Source of the DNA: Pararge aegeria
Lineage: Eukaryota; Arthropoda; Insecta; Lepidoptera; Nymphalidae
NCBI RefSeq assembly: GCF_905163445.1
Contig: NC_053183.1
Location: 14,074,001-14,138,000 of the forward strand
DNA: 64,000 nucleotides
Direction: 5' to 3'
Shown here: one piece after another, positions 19,477-31,260 of the stretch
Position numbering within the stretch: position 1 is the first letter of the stretch
Layout of the letters: every line of letters begins with the position of its first letter
Notes under the pieces: model-generated
What the model saw: only the letters and a program-made list of their open reading frames with translations
The model's database searches: none
Told to the model about the DNA's origin: nothing
Position numbers and translations under genes: made by a program

Positions 19477-21896
19477 GCACCGCTGCCACCGCCAATATGG
19501 TTCGAGACTTTGGAAGCGGTAAATAAAGAGATTATTTGCCCACAAATAAATGTGCCAATGTTTGTGAATAACAGAATAATGCAAGAAGATTGCCTCATCG
19601 CTAATGTTTATGTACCGGACACAGGTGAAAAGAATCTTCCAGTTGTTGTTTACGTTCATGGAGGAGCATTTATACTTGGTTTCGGAAATTTAGCCACGCC
19701 AAAAAAATTGGTTAGCAGTAAAAGAATAATTGCTGTTACATTTAATTACCGACTTGGAGCGCACGGTTTTCTGTGCTTAGGGACAGAAGAAGCACCTGGA
19801 AATGCGGGTATGAAAGATCAAGTGGCACTTTTACGCTGGGTTAAGAAAAATATTGCAAGTTTCGGTGGCAATCCTGACGATGTCACAATAGCAGGCGGCA
19901 GTGCAGGCTCAACAGCGGTAGATCTGTTAATGATATCTAAAATGGCATCAGGTTTGTTCACCAAAGTTATACCTGAGAGCGGTGCCAACATTGCGCCATA
20001 CAGTGTCCAAGTAGATCCATTACAGAACGCCAAAGAGTATGCTAAATTATTGCAATATAATGGGCCGGATGATGTTTATCAATTACAAGAATTTTATAAA
20101 AGTGCCTCATATGAACTACTACAATCAGGTAACGTTATTTACAGAACTGATTCTGTATTTCTTATGGGACCTTGTGTGGAGCGAGATATTGGTGAAGAGA
20201 GATTTCTTCAAGATAGTCCATTAAATATTTTAAAGAAAGGAAATTTTGACAAATTGCCCATGTTATACGGTTTCACAAACATGGAAGGACTTCTGAGAAT
20301 TGATATATTTGATTCGTGGAAAAATGAAATGAACAGTAGGTTTTCCGACTTCTTGCCACCTGATTTGCAATTTCAATCGGAATCAGAGAAAGAAGCAGTA
20401 GCAAAAAAAATTAAAAAGTTTTATTTTGATGACAAAGATGTTGGTGATAATACTGTTTTAGATTATGTAAACTATTTCTCAGATATTATGTTTGCTTGTC
20501 CAACCTTAAGATCAATAAACCTTCAGTTAAAAGCCGGCAATAATGACATATATTTATACGAGTACTCTTTCGTGGAAGATAGTACGCCATTAGTTCCACA
20601 TACAAATGTACGTGGAGCAAATCATTGTGCTCAGACGGCTGCTGTGTTGGATGGAGCTAATATAACATCATTAGATGAATCAGTTATATCAGATGACTTA
20701 AGAACGATGAAACGTATCATGAGAGAACTTTGGTTAAATTTTATAACAACAGGGTAAGTCCTAATATAATATCTCGATTTCACATGCGTATTTCCAGACA
20801 AAAAAACGACGGGTGTTTGTCTGCCCGCCTGTGGCATCGTAGGTCCCGAACGATGAACCGATTTTGATTTAAATTTTTTTTGGTTCGAAAAATTAATTAG
20901 TTTAGAGTGTTCTTAGCTATGTTTGTTTGAAAAACGGCAGACTACATATTTTTTCACAACTCCCTCAACGGGTTCTCGGTGGTTTTTTAAATTTAATTAT
21001 TTCAGAATAATAGATGTGCCCTGCGGCTTCGCCCGCGTAATTTTGGGAGGCAGCGTACTGCTTCAGTGTACACCTTTAGTCATATTTGAGATTTTGAGAT
21101 TTTTTGACAAATATTTTTTTATTTTACGTAAAAAATTTTTTCAATGAAAATTATACTATGTTATTTCTAATACCTTCAAGAATATGTATGAAAAGTTTCA
21201 TGAAGATCGGTTGAATAGTTTTCGCGTGAAAGCGTAACAAACAAACTTATATTCACATTTATAATATATATAATATTTGCTGGGCAAACGGGTTGGTAAT
21301 GATTATGGGCAAACGTAGTGATTATGGGCAAACCCTTCCATTGGAAGAGGCCTTTAGTACAGCAGTGGGCTATTGATAATGAATATAATAACATACAGAT
21401 AGATCATTTTATTAATGTAAGAAAACCTCTCATTAAAATATTTATAAACAAAAATTACAAATTAAAATATTTTTAAATCAAATTTTAAGATAGCCTATTA
21501 AAGTCAACAGATGGACTAAAGGCCTCTCCCAAGGGGAGGGGTTGTCCGTAATTGAATGATCGCAGTAGAGCGTAGTACCTAGTAGCAAAGATGAAAGAAG
21601 CCGCTACTCTCCGTTCTCTGTTACTCTCTGTATCCCTTAGACACCACACGTATGAAATTTTAACGAAATAAATATATTTTATATTGTTTTATTACAGAAA
21701 ACCTGAAAGCTCCGAAGTACCGGCATGGGTACCCGTGAGTGCGGATTGGTCGCCGCATATGGCCCTGAAAAAGAATCCAGAGCTTCGAGGATCTTTGTTG
21801 AAAGAGAGATGTTTATTCTGGGACCAAATCTTTGACAAATATTATCGATCGCCGCTACCGCCCGCGGTTCCTCCACCACGACGTAACGAACTGTAA
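19477..21896 (+). CDS. Carboxylesterase (COE) gene 4, exons 2-3; first exon absent locally
   Basis: Exons are 19477-20753 and 21698-21896 (phase 2 join GG|GTAAGT, TTACAG|A), coding 491 residues. The first begins at a clean acceptor (ATTTTTAG|GCACCG) in phase 0 with the family opening APLPPPIW. An in-frame TAG at 19474-19476 rules out upward extension, and the first in-frame Met lies about 26 codons in. The coding frame is intact: HGG, nucleophile in GGSAGS (Ser codon near 19900), Glu in YGFTNMEG, His in RGANHC, and both Cys positions. The 200 bp back to gene 3 hold no signal-peptide exon. Joined to exon 1 of gene 3 (phase-compatible) it would give 554 residues. The C-terminus RNEL fits the ER-retrieval pattern [KRHQSA][DENQ]EL. 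No AATAAA is close; ATATAAA stands near 21993. Intron 2 holds an inverted Helitron-like copy and an RTE tail. Confidence 0.85.
21005..21268 (-). mobile_element. Helitron-like (Lep1-type) element, inverted, in intron 2 of gene 4
   Basis: The right end read on the minus strand is TATTATAAATGTGAATATAA followed by GTTTGTTTGTTACGCTTTCA. The left end holds GGCTTCGCCCGCG. This is the same order as the element at 44478-44933. An RTE-like tail (AGGCCTTTAGTACAGCAGTG) follows at 21340-21370. Confidence 0.6.
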
Positions 21897-22605
21897 TTGA
21901 AGAATAATGTCATCGTTCCGAATTAGTTAAAAATGTTCGTGTCGATCATTAGTTGCGTTATAAAAATTCTATTTGATATTGTTATTGTCATATAAAATAT
22001 ACTATTTAATATTTTATAAAAATATATGTGTTAGTACCAGTCTAACCAGCATATATACCAGCCTTTTTATCGATACTTCCATACTTATATTATAAATGCG
22101 AAATGTGTCTGGTATTTATTTGTCAGATCCATTGTTCCGCCTTATTATTAATTATGCATCGCTGCTAAAATCTTTTGCAAAGGCATTGCTTGCATACTCG
22201 AAACGCAAACAGAATTTATTTACCAGTGGAGAACTAATAATTTCCGCGGTATTTTTAGAAACCGAAGAGACTTCGTGTGTAATATAATGAAACCTAAATT
22301 GTTCAGTTACTTGTGGCAATTATATTGTTTACAATTTTTTAATCTTAACTAAATGCGATGGTCAAAAGTAGTGCTATCCTTTGGGCAATGTTTCATGGGG
22401 CCAATGACAGCACGACTTATACAGAAGCGGTAACATTCATTTTCCGCTTTGACAATTATTTTTCGAGTCAAGGGCGAAGAGATTAAGCTTTTCAAATTAA
22501 ATTACGGCAACGGCATAATCTGAGGCGCTTTAACAGATCTCCTTCTGTTTTTGTCAAACTATAAAGATAAAATGTTATGCAGGTAAAAGTTTTCTTTTAG
22601 TGAGA

Positions 22606-22870
22606 CGGCCGATTGGCGCAGTGGATAGCGACCATGCTTTCTGAGACCGTGGGTTTTCGATTCTATTTCGATTCCCACAACTGGAAAATGTTTGTGTGAT
22701 GAACAGGAATGTTTTTCAGTGTCTGGGTGTTTATATGTATTTTATAAGTATTTATGGTATATTATTCATAAAAAAAATATTCATCAGTCATCTTAGCACT
22801 CATAACACAAGTTTCGCTTACTTTGGGGCTAGATGGCGATGTGTGTATTGTCGTATTTATTTATTTATTT
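22606..22870 (+). repeat. tRNA-headed SINE (family A)
   Basis: GGCCGATTGGCGCAGTGGAT supplies an A-box-like motif; the B box is degenerate (GGGTTTTCGATTC). TGATGAACAGGAATGTTTTT and ATTCATCAGTCATCTTAG follow, and the copy ends at GATGGCGATGTGTG. Confidence 0.75.
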
Positions 22871-23329
22871 AGTTAGTTAGCAAGTCTTGAAATATGATCT
22901 AAGTTAACACTTAAAACTAATAGACTAATTAGTTGATTTCCTTTAAGCTAATGGACTTTTATTTTTCTTCTTGAAGTAAAATAACAAAACCAAATGAGAT
23001 GATATAAATATAAAACGAGCAAAACTCGGTTAAAGTTTGTTGGTCATTTATTTTACATTAATCTTTTCTTTAATATTTTTTTTTTAAACTTCGGAAGGGT
23101 TTATGTCATAGAAAAGAAATGGCGCAGGAAGACTCGACAGCAACCCATCTTTTAAATATCATGTTTTACAACACATTGTTACATTTATTTCTTTGATGTT
23201 TTATAATCATCATATTTTATACTATGAATAAATTGACTTCTAAGCACAAACTTGAATAGTGTATAAAGAAATGAAATAGTATAGTAGGTATTTATGCTAA
23301 GTACTTAACTTAAGTATTTCGGTCAGCGT

Positions 23330-23545
23330 GGTGGCCTCAGTAATCCACGTGAAGAACCAACTGTTAAATCGCTTAGCGACACGTCTTTTTCGGTAGGGTG
23401 GTAACTAGCCACGGATAAAGCCTCCCACCAGACCAAACCAGAGAAAATTCAGGAATTATAAATTTCCAAATTGCCCCTGCTGGGATCCGAACTCGGGACC
23501 TCCTATAATTCGTGGCGTACACCGTTACGCCAGGGAGGTCGTCAA
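23330..23545 (-). repeat. SINE family C, inverted
   Basis: Read on the minus strand, a tRNA-like head (CTCCCTGGCGTAACGGTGTA, then GGTCCCGAGTTCGGATCC) precedes TCTGGTCTGGTGGGAGGC and CGTGTCGCTAAGCGATTTA. The same order occurs at 43800-44110 (+) and 61520-61800 (-). Confidence 0.7.
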
Positions 23546-24318
23546 ATTAATGGCACCACATAAACTGTTATTTATATAAGGATTGCTACTGCGTTCATAT
23601 ATTTCAGTGGCTTGCAAACAGTACTGAGAGCTAATGCCTAATTAGACTGATAGTTTTGCACGCCTCATAAGCGAAGCGTTGAGGTTGTGCTCTACTCTCG
23701 ACATTTCAAAAAAAGCAGTTTTCTCGAAACTGAAATTGATTTTTTGTTATTTATATTGCACTTACAGGTTAATTTGAGTACACTAATATCAAGTCAAATA
23801 ATTTGTCAGGCACATAAAATACATTTCAATAACAATTTTTTTGTTTAACATAGTAAATAATAACATTAAACATAATCTTTTCTGGACGTCCGTGTATGGA
23901 CGGGTGTATGTGACATCAAAATTGGTCGAAAAAATTATCGTATCGGAATAATTTTTTTTTAATTATCTAAAGTAACACACGACATAATTTCTTAGTTAAT
24001 ATGAGCGTTCAATTCACTGTCGTTAAATTTCCATGTAATTATTCTAGCTAATATTAATTGTAACTTTCAATGTGCAATCATTATGACATTCCCGTGTCTT
24101 GCTTACAAAAAATGAATAATAATTAATATGAAGAAAAAAAAATTGTAATGAGCATTGAAAGTTTCAGTTAAAAAAATTTCAATTTTGATTTTTTCATGTT
24201 GATATTTGTTTAACAAACCATCGTGCAAATTTTCAATTAAAAAAAGTATCTATTCGTTCTATCTGGGCGTTTGGAAAAGGTTATAAACCTTTTTTATCAT
24301 GTGGGTTTTTTTATTTAT

Positions 24319-24709
24319 TCTATATATATAAAAGAGAAAGTGTGCTGGTATATTCCGTATAGGCTCCGAAACGGCTGGACCGATTTCAATGAAACTTACA
24401 GGGATTCTCCAGATTGACCTGGCGTGTAATCCTGTAAAGTTTTGTGACGATCGGAGAACTCCTATTTTTGAACTGTCAAACTGTCAAATACAGCTTCTAT
24501 TTACTATGATGATATTCTATTGTTGGGTGTACATGGGTGTAGATAATGATTTTCACCCGCTCGAGAAGAGAATAGAAGAGAATGAATACGGAGAGAAATA
24601 AATGATTTAATATATTATGAGACTTAAATTAAAAAAATAATGATGTAAGTTTATTGTTTAAATAAAATAAAGCAAAATCTAGCCCGGCGAAGCGGGCTGG
24701 GTACGCTAG
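24319..24709 (+). mobile_element. Helitron-like element, family 2
   Basis: It starts TCTATATATATAAAAGAGAA and holds CGAAACGGCTGGACCGATTT. It ends with the hairpin-forming AGCCCGGCGAAGCGGGCTGG and GTACGCTAG followed by T. At 391 bp it is non-autonomous. A related short copy lies at 58795-58951. Confidence 0.65.
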
Positions 24710-25492
24710 TGCTCTATATAAAGAAATAGTACAGTGAGCTGCCAGAGAAACAGTAAATTCAAATAATAATTCAGTTTACGAAATCTGAAAGCGATTGCTG
24801 GGCTCACGTTATTTCAAATTCAAACTTGTAGGCTATGTGCGTGCATTTTACTTGCATTATCGCAGTAATTTAAGCGCTCGGAACGGGACTGGAACGAAGT
24901 TTAAAATGCATATGAGTTTCTCGCCAGTAGTTAAATGGAGTGCGAAATGTGGAAATGTATTTTATAATTTTAGAGGAGAGCGTATGAATACCTATACAAA
25001 ATTATCTCCTTTAGAATTTTGATTATAGTCAGAAGTTTGCTTACTGTCTTCTGTCGTATATTAAGTATTGGGTAGCTTCTGAGTTTTCAGTGTACGCCAA
25101 ATCTTGTAACTGTGTGTTCAGCCATTACGTAATTTCATCTGAAAGAAAAGTATAAAAGAAGTTTGAAGAAAGTTGGTAAATTAAAAACAACAAATATATT
25201 CACTTATAGGAAATAAGTTATATAAAAGTAAACAATATATTTAGAAACTTGAAAGGTTTCATTCGTTAACTCAACTCATTACTTTGAATATGCCTTATGT
25301 AACCGCTTCTCTTTTAATGAGTTGCGTATAACAAAGCTTTAATTAACTCGCAAAGGTCTCTCAATTTTATTACTTCTATAGGACTTCATTCTCGTACTGG
25401 AGCCGGTGACCTAAAAATGTACGAGTATATACACACAATTAGGCCTTTGTGATACTCAACTGCTAAACTTGAACACGTTCTTATTACAATAC

Positions 25493-25808
25493 TAGCGGTC
25501 CCTCGCGACTTCTACCGCGTATTAGTCAACCCTAAAAGATAGACATATTCTGTAGGACTTTTTTTAGAAGTTTTAAAGGGAAACAACTTTGTCATACATG
25601 ATTTTATCTAAACTTTACGTTTACGCAGGGCACATTCTTCATTGGTGCTATTATCCTATTCGTCATAGCGTGATGATTATAGCCTTAAGCCTTGCTCTAT
25701 AAATAGGTTATCCAAGATTGAAATAATTTTTCAAATCGGCCAAGTAGTTCCTGAGATCATCGCGCTCAAGTAAACAAACAAACTGTTAAGCTTTTTATAT
25801 ATTTAGTA
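25493..25808 (-). mobile_element. Helitron-like (Lep1-type) element, inverted
   Basis: The left edge reads ACTAGCGGTCCCTCGCGACT and TCTACCGCG (complement of the CTAG end). The right part holds AAACAAACAAACTG. The interior is degenerate. Confidence 0.5.
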
Positions 25809-26052
25809 GATGGTAGTAGTAGAACATAGGACGCTACTGCATTTCTCTGTTAAATTTTAGGCTTCTGTCTTGCGGGAAGAGGTGTGGTGGTGACAACTGT
25901 ATTTTGATCTGCCGTTACCACAGGACATACCATGCGATATTCTAAGTGCAAATTCTAAATACATACAAATCTAGGTGAGCATGCAAAAAAGATAACCTAC
26001 ATAAATAAATTGGAGAATGTTAATGATATGATAATAAAATGTCAAATGTATT

Positions 26053-26058
26053 TTTATT
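26053..26058 (-). terminator. Poly(A) signal of esterase gene 5
   Basis: TTTATT on the + strand (AATAAA on the minus) lies 38 bp after the stop codon of gene 5. Confidence 0.6.
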
Positions 26059-26515
26059 TTATGTCAAATAAACATATAACTTATACAAAATTTTCTTATA
26101 ATTCGGTATGTAATAAAGAAGTAGGCGGCAAAGGGTTAGAATAGTATTTATCGTAGATATCATCCCAAAACTGGGTTCTTTCTTTTAGCAGGGAACCCTT
26201 TAGTTCTATAGTTCTACCCAGTGACATATGCGGGGACCAATTCACACCGACTGGCAGCCATGTTGGTAAATCAGAACTTTCAGGTACTGGCACGCTGGAA
26301 TAACAAAAAATACAAAATATTTTTAAAATGTCAAATAGAAATAAAAACAGTGCGTTAAATGAGGAACGACTAAATACTGTTATTTTATTATTAATAAAGC
26401 TGTTATTTTATTATTTGCGTAACTTAAGATCACAGCCTAAACGTGACGTTTAAATTGCTGTCAACTTTTATGTCATAAAAATATCACCCATGTCGACTGT
26501 TTTAAAATTTGAAGG

Positions 26516-26548
26516 GCACCCTTGTGGTCACCTTGACCACAAGGGTGC
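26516..26548. repeat. Perfect hairpin in intron 2 of esterase gene 5
   Basis: GCACCCTTGTGGTCA, loop CCT, TGACCACAAGGGTGC: arms of 15 bp with no mismatch, unusually GC-rich for this intron. Confidence 0.8.
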
Positions 26549-28433
26549 TACCTAGTGGTCTTATTGTTAATCACGTCTTAATACTATTGACATTTTGATT
26601 TATTTTAAAATCAAATTACAAAAGAATTAATAAGTTTTTGTTATGACTTGTGTCATTTTTGAATCAAAGCATTTCCTATATTTTTGGTATAAATGCTTCC
26701 TAAATCTGTTAGTTTTTAAACCGTATCCCTAGCTAAATCGAGTTATCCCTTCGTATATTTATTTACTTACCCAGTTGTCATAAAATTAAGCCAGATTTCC
26801 CTCATGATTTTAGTATGCTTCTTTAGATCATCTGAAATATTGGTCTTATTAACGTTATAGAATCCATCTAAAACCACATTAGTTTGTGCACAGTGGTTTG
26901 CACCACGTATATTTTTTGTGTAAGGCACTACAGGTGTATCATCATCATAATATGAATATTCGTACAGGTATATTTGATTATTGCCAGCCTCTAATTGTAG
27001 TTTGATTGATCTAAGTGTTGCATACGCGAATATAACATCTGTAAAATAGTCTATGTATGATAACACTTTCTCCTCATCGGTTGATTTGTCTTGGAAATAA
27101 AATCGTTTAACCTCTTCCGCTACTTGCTCCTTTTCAGCATCGCTATTAAATTTTAAATCAGCAGGCAGGAAGTCAGAAAATTTCGCATTCATTAAACTTT
27201 TCCAGTTATCAAATAGTGGCACGCGGAATAAACCTTCCATATTAGCGAATCCATATAACATTGGTAACTTTTTATAATTACCGCTCTTTAGTATATTAAA
27301 TGGGCTGTCGTCTAGAAAAATTTCTTCTCCCAAATCACGCTCTACGCAAGGGGACATGCAAAATATGGAGTCTGTTCTGTTTATTACATTCCCTGAATAC
27401 AATTCGTCATACGAAACGGTCTTGTAAAACTTTTCTAAAGCGTCTAGATCATCAAAGTTTTTAGAGCTTATTAGGTTTGCGTATTCTTTTGCATTTTTTA
27501 TAGGATCCACTTGAACACTAAATACGGCAGTATTGGCTCCACTCTCTGGAATTACCCTTTTAAACAAGTTATCAGTCAGTTTTGATATCATAAGGAGGTC
27601 TACCGCCGATGACCCTGCACTGTAGCCAGCTATTGTAACTTCGTCAGGATCACCACCAAATTTTGCTATATTATTTTGTACCTAACGTAGAAGGGCTACT
27701 TGGTCTTTCATTCCAGCATTTCCCGGAACATCTTTGGTACCTAAACACAGAAATCCGTGTGCTCCAAGTCTATAATTAAAAGTGACTGCTATAACTCGTT
27801 TACTTTTAACAAAATTTTTGGGCTTTATCATGTTGCCCCATCCCATTACATACGCCCCGCCATGTACATATACAACGACTGGTATGTTTTTTTTATTTGT
27901 TTCGGGAACATAAATACTTGCAGTAAGACAATCTTCTTGCATAGTTTTTGAAGTAGGAAGCATACCAAATAAATTGTTTTGCGGACACATTATTTCTCTA
28001 TCAACAGCTTCAAAAACCTCCGACCAAACTGGTGGTGGCAAAGGACCCTGAAAAATAGTTTTTTTTTATATATACGTATAAGTATACCTCTTCAATCACT
28101 ATGAATATATATGTCTAATCTTTTTTTTTATCGTTTTTGCGTTCTCAATTGTGAGTTAGTTTAGCATTATTTAATTGCGTTCTTTGTTAACCTAGGTATC
28201 ATTTTAGGACATTTTCTTAAATAGTATGTGATTTTTTGTAAAAAGTATCTAAAGCTCACAAAATGGAAATTTGGTGTTCGCTGGTTTTGCTTGTTCCTTG
28301 GAAAAAGGTTAGTTACATAAAATCACACTACATTCTAAAATAGAGCGTTTGTAAATGCAGGGCGCAGCTAAAAAATTGAAAAGTTTGAACAAGTTCATTG
28401 CAGTAATTATTACTCTCATTTGTACACTACTTT

Positions 28434-28907
28434 TTGTGCTTGATATCCCTTTTCTTAAGAAAGAGAACTGGCTATATTATTCGTGTTTCTAAAATATTAC
28501 AAAACAAAATTAAATGTAACAACCTTCTCAATCATATATCTCTGACTGTCCCGCGCCGGTACACCAGAAGTTGCAAATCCACAAATTTTTTTCATATACC
28601 ATTTACTAAATCCCATCTCGGAAAACAAGCGCCTATTATACGTATTTGTGCGAAATACAACGATTTATCTAAAAAGATACCTAGCATCGATATCTTCCAC
28701 GACTCACCCACAGCTTTTAGAAAAAAACTCACCGAACATCTATCGGTGAGTTAAATTTTGTGTTAATTTTTTTTTATTTTTTGCAAATTAAGTTTATATG
28801 ACGCTTTGTCAATGCTATGTGCACTTGTCATTGACGTGCATATCAGTCCATGTGTTCGTGTGTGTCCTATGTTTAAAAAACGTGTAATATGCATGTTGTT
28901 AGTACTC

Positions 28908-28943
<36 letters not shown>

Positions 28944-28950
28944 ATGCTGC
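28434..28950 (+). mobile_element. 5'-truncated non-LTR retrotransposon, C-terminal ORF and 3' tail
   Basis: The reading frame ending at 28754 gives HISLTVPRRYTR, NFFHIPFTKSHLGKQAP and SIDIFHDSPTAFRKKLTEHL. This layout resembles the far C-terminus of CR1/Jockey-type reverse transcriptases. A 3' UTR of about 160 bp follows, then a (TAAA)n tract (about 28910-28944), as expected for a LINE tail. It lies inside intron 1 of esterase gene 5, in antisense orientation to the gene. Confidence 0.65.
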
Positions 28951-29219
28951 GTACATTCAACGATAAAGTTATCACTTCTTCGCTTTATGTACGCATCTAA
29001 AGGCCCTATAGGTAAAATAATAATAATATTTATAAATATTAGACTGAAAAAACTGCTAAACAATTAGATTATATTATATGGAACACGACTTGTTTATTAT
29101 ATCTTAACAATTAGGTCAAATTCTCGTCCTTTCCGTTACAGAAGGTCACGTAGTTGTTCCATGGTATTGCCTTACCTTACATTCTTCCTTCATTCTCTAA
29201 AATTTAGACCTTAACTGCA

Positions 29220-29380
29220 ATTTCAGCAGGCTAACTTGTTAGGGGTACGTTAGTCATATTAAACCCAATAAATAAACCTTAACGGTTCCTACGCGTCATC
29301 GTACCGGGACGTTAAATCGCGAGGCGGCACGTTTGTGTCGGTAACCAGCCATGGCCTTAACCTCCTACCAAACAAAAATG
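29220..29380 (-). repeat. SINE family C fragment, inverted, near exon 1 of gene 5
   Basis: GCTAACTTGTTAGGGGTACG, then CTACGCGTCATCGTACCGG and GGTAACCAGCCATGGCC match the order in the copies at 61560-61690 and 63200-63350. Confidence 0.55.
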
Positions 29381-29639
29381 TGACGATACTTTGAAAGGTT
29401 TACCTTAAACCGTTCCGTCCCTGTAGGTGCTTTTGCGTAGGGAACATCATAAAAGGTATATATCCCGTATTCCGTGTCCTTGTAACCTTGCACCAGACCC
29501 TGATCTAATTCCACCATGCGCCATACTGTCTCTTCACATGATGCTATGCCCTGACAACAGATCACCGTTAACAAAACGAAGGCCGCACGACACATCTCTG
29601 AAACAAACACTGTAACAATGACAGCGCATAAACACTTGT

Positions 29640-30830
29640 AGAGATAATTAAATGCTATCAGGTAGCCGTTTATAACTTCACGTAAGTACGTATGTAACTG
29701 ACATAATCTTTAATAAGAATTAATTATTTATGATAAGTTTCTGATTTGCCTCCAGAGTCAATTTATATGTACCTAAACTTTAGTACTACCTATTTCACAA
29801 CTTTCAAAACCTCAAAACCGGTCCACAATCCCTTGTTAAAGTCGGTAAAACCTTTTACTTACCCTAGACAACGATATTCCTTTATCTTATATCTAGGAAT
29901 AGGTATATTATATAATAGTAAGAAGTTTTTGTACTTATCCTAGACATTTTGTCAAAATGTAACTACTCACAGACTCGTCGCCAAATGTACTGTTTGCGTA
30001 ATCCACTTATTCCTGAGGTATCAATTTCCTGCTTCAGGTAGCTACACACCAAATTCACATCCGTCCCGCTTCGTTATTCTACACGAAGTAAACGCTGGAG
30101 AGTATGTTGACCACTTCCTCATATTATAGAGCGCGGCGTGTATGAGACAATAAGTCATCTTTACTCAAATACATTATAAACTTCAAAGTGAAGATACTTG
30201 AAAAGAGAAATATGGTCTATATTTTGACTGTTTCTTTGACTCTATCCGAGAACAGCGCCATATTATTTCTTTGACTGTTACTATATCTATCACAAAATAC
30301 TGATTTATAACCCGACGTATACAAATTGATTTCAATTAATTTAATTTTATTTCGTTACAAAGTTCCGCTTCTTTATTAAGTTCATAATACTAGAGTGCTT
30401 CATTTATCCCTTAAACTTTTGCCTCGGCACGGCGCTTTTGCTTTTAATATGGATTCAATACATCAATATAATTACATTTCAAACCTTATCTGTCAGGAGT
30501 TGACAAAGAGAAAATTTAATCATCAATTGTCCGACAATGATTACTATGAAAAATTCCACCGCCCCTATTACGTTCATATCTATCGACCAATTTAAGCATA
30601 GTAGGTATCAAACGAACTAACGCTAGATTGATTGTCCGTGGCCTACTGATGGAAGATTTTACCGTGTCTGTTTATGATCAGGATCCAAAAACATTCAACT
30701 GAAAGCACACATGAGTGCGTGGCTCATAATTTAGTATCTCTCAGATTTGGTACGAATACTAAATTACGAGGTCCGATTTTCCCTCAATTATATATATTAT
30801 TGTTAAATCATTTAAGATTACATTCGTTAC
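29640..30830. other. AT-rich stretch upstream of esterase gene 5, no gene seen
   Basis: On the minus strand a TTATAAA stands about 75 bp before the ATG of gene 5 and could be its TATA element. Otherwise I see no supported gene or repeat. Confidence 0.4.
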
Positions 30831-30963
30831 TGTCTGCAGGCGAGCATTCACGTCAGGGACTTCAGAGGAAGAGACCTTCCGCAGATGCTCTCTGCCGCGT
30901 GCAGTTGACGGCACGGTCCTTGGCTATCCCTTATTCTTCTTTCTCCTGGGCCTGCCTACGTAC

Positions 30964-31173
30964 TTAATTGGCCGGAACCATCCGTTGTACGTAGTACCAC
31001 TGGTACAGCTCCTCGTCACCCCAGCCATCCGAGCTCACTTCGAAAACATTGCAGGCCGTCCAGGTCGCCAATTGCTTCAGGTAGTGATGCTGAGGAACCA
31101 AGGTATTTATGACATTCTTGTGAGAGTTTAGATGTAAAGTAGGCCCGTAGGTGGTACTTTGATGCGATGACAT
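30964..31173 (-). other. Unrecognised coding-like fragment beside a LINE tail
   Basis: On the minus strand the frame ends LKQLATWTACNVFEVSSDGW, GDEELYQWYYVQRMVPAN and TAA. Codon choice (CTG, GAG, AAG, TAC, GAC) and higher GC differ from the surroundings and look like insect coding DNA. The opposite strand is also open here (YPLFFFLLGLPTYLIG...), so strand is uncertain. I recognise no family. It could be a terminal exon, a retrocopy or sequence carried by the LINE. Confidence 0.25.
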
Positions 31174-31260
31174 TACATGAGAATTTCACGGTAGTGAGAT
31201 GATGGCGATAACCATATTGCGTTTAAAGCTATTGTTTCATTAGCAAAAATTTATTAATTC
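31145..31260 (-). mobile_element. LINE 3' tail fragment
   Basis: Read on the minus strand: TATGGTTATCGCCATCATCT, CACTACCGTGAAATTCTCAT, then CCACCTACGGGCCTACTTT. It matches the + strand fragment at 42315-42425, which continues into TGAATAAAGACATTTTTGAC. Confidence 0.6.

Larger units (their letters stand above)
21897..26040. other. Convergent intergenic region between esterase genes 4 and 5
   Basis: About 4 kb without a supported gene. It holds SINEs at 22606-22870 and 23330-23545, Helitron-like elements at 24319-24709 and 25493-25808, and otherwise AT-rich sequence. I found no leftover esterase exon here. Confidence 0.6.
26096..29595 (-). pseudogene. Carboxylesterase (COE) gene 5, intact except one in-frame TAG
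   Basis: Exons on the minus strand are 29595-29404, 28047-26771 and 26294-26096, in phases 0 and 2 as in the other genes, giving 555 codons. The signal peptide is MCRAAFVLLTVICCQGIASC. HGG is at 126-128, Ser207 in GYSAG, Glu in YGFANMEG, His in IRGANHC, and the C-terminus HTEL, the same tetrapeptide that retains human CES2 in the ER. At codon 186 (27684-27682) the conserved Trp of ALLRWVKKNI reads TAG, so translation would stop 21 residues before the nucleophile. No frameshift, splice defect or second stop is visible; the rest looks preserved. It is therefore a very young pseudogene, a segregating null allele, a sequencing error, or a site corrected by A-to-I editing. Exon 1 starts from the Met after an upstream GTG. 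Confidence 0.85.
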
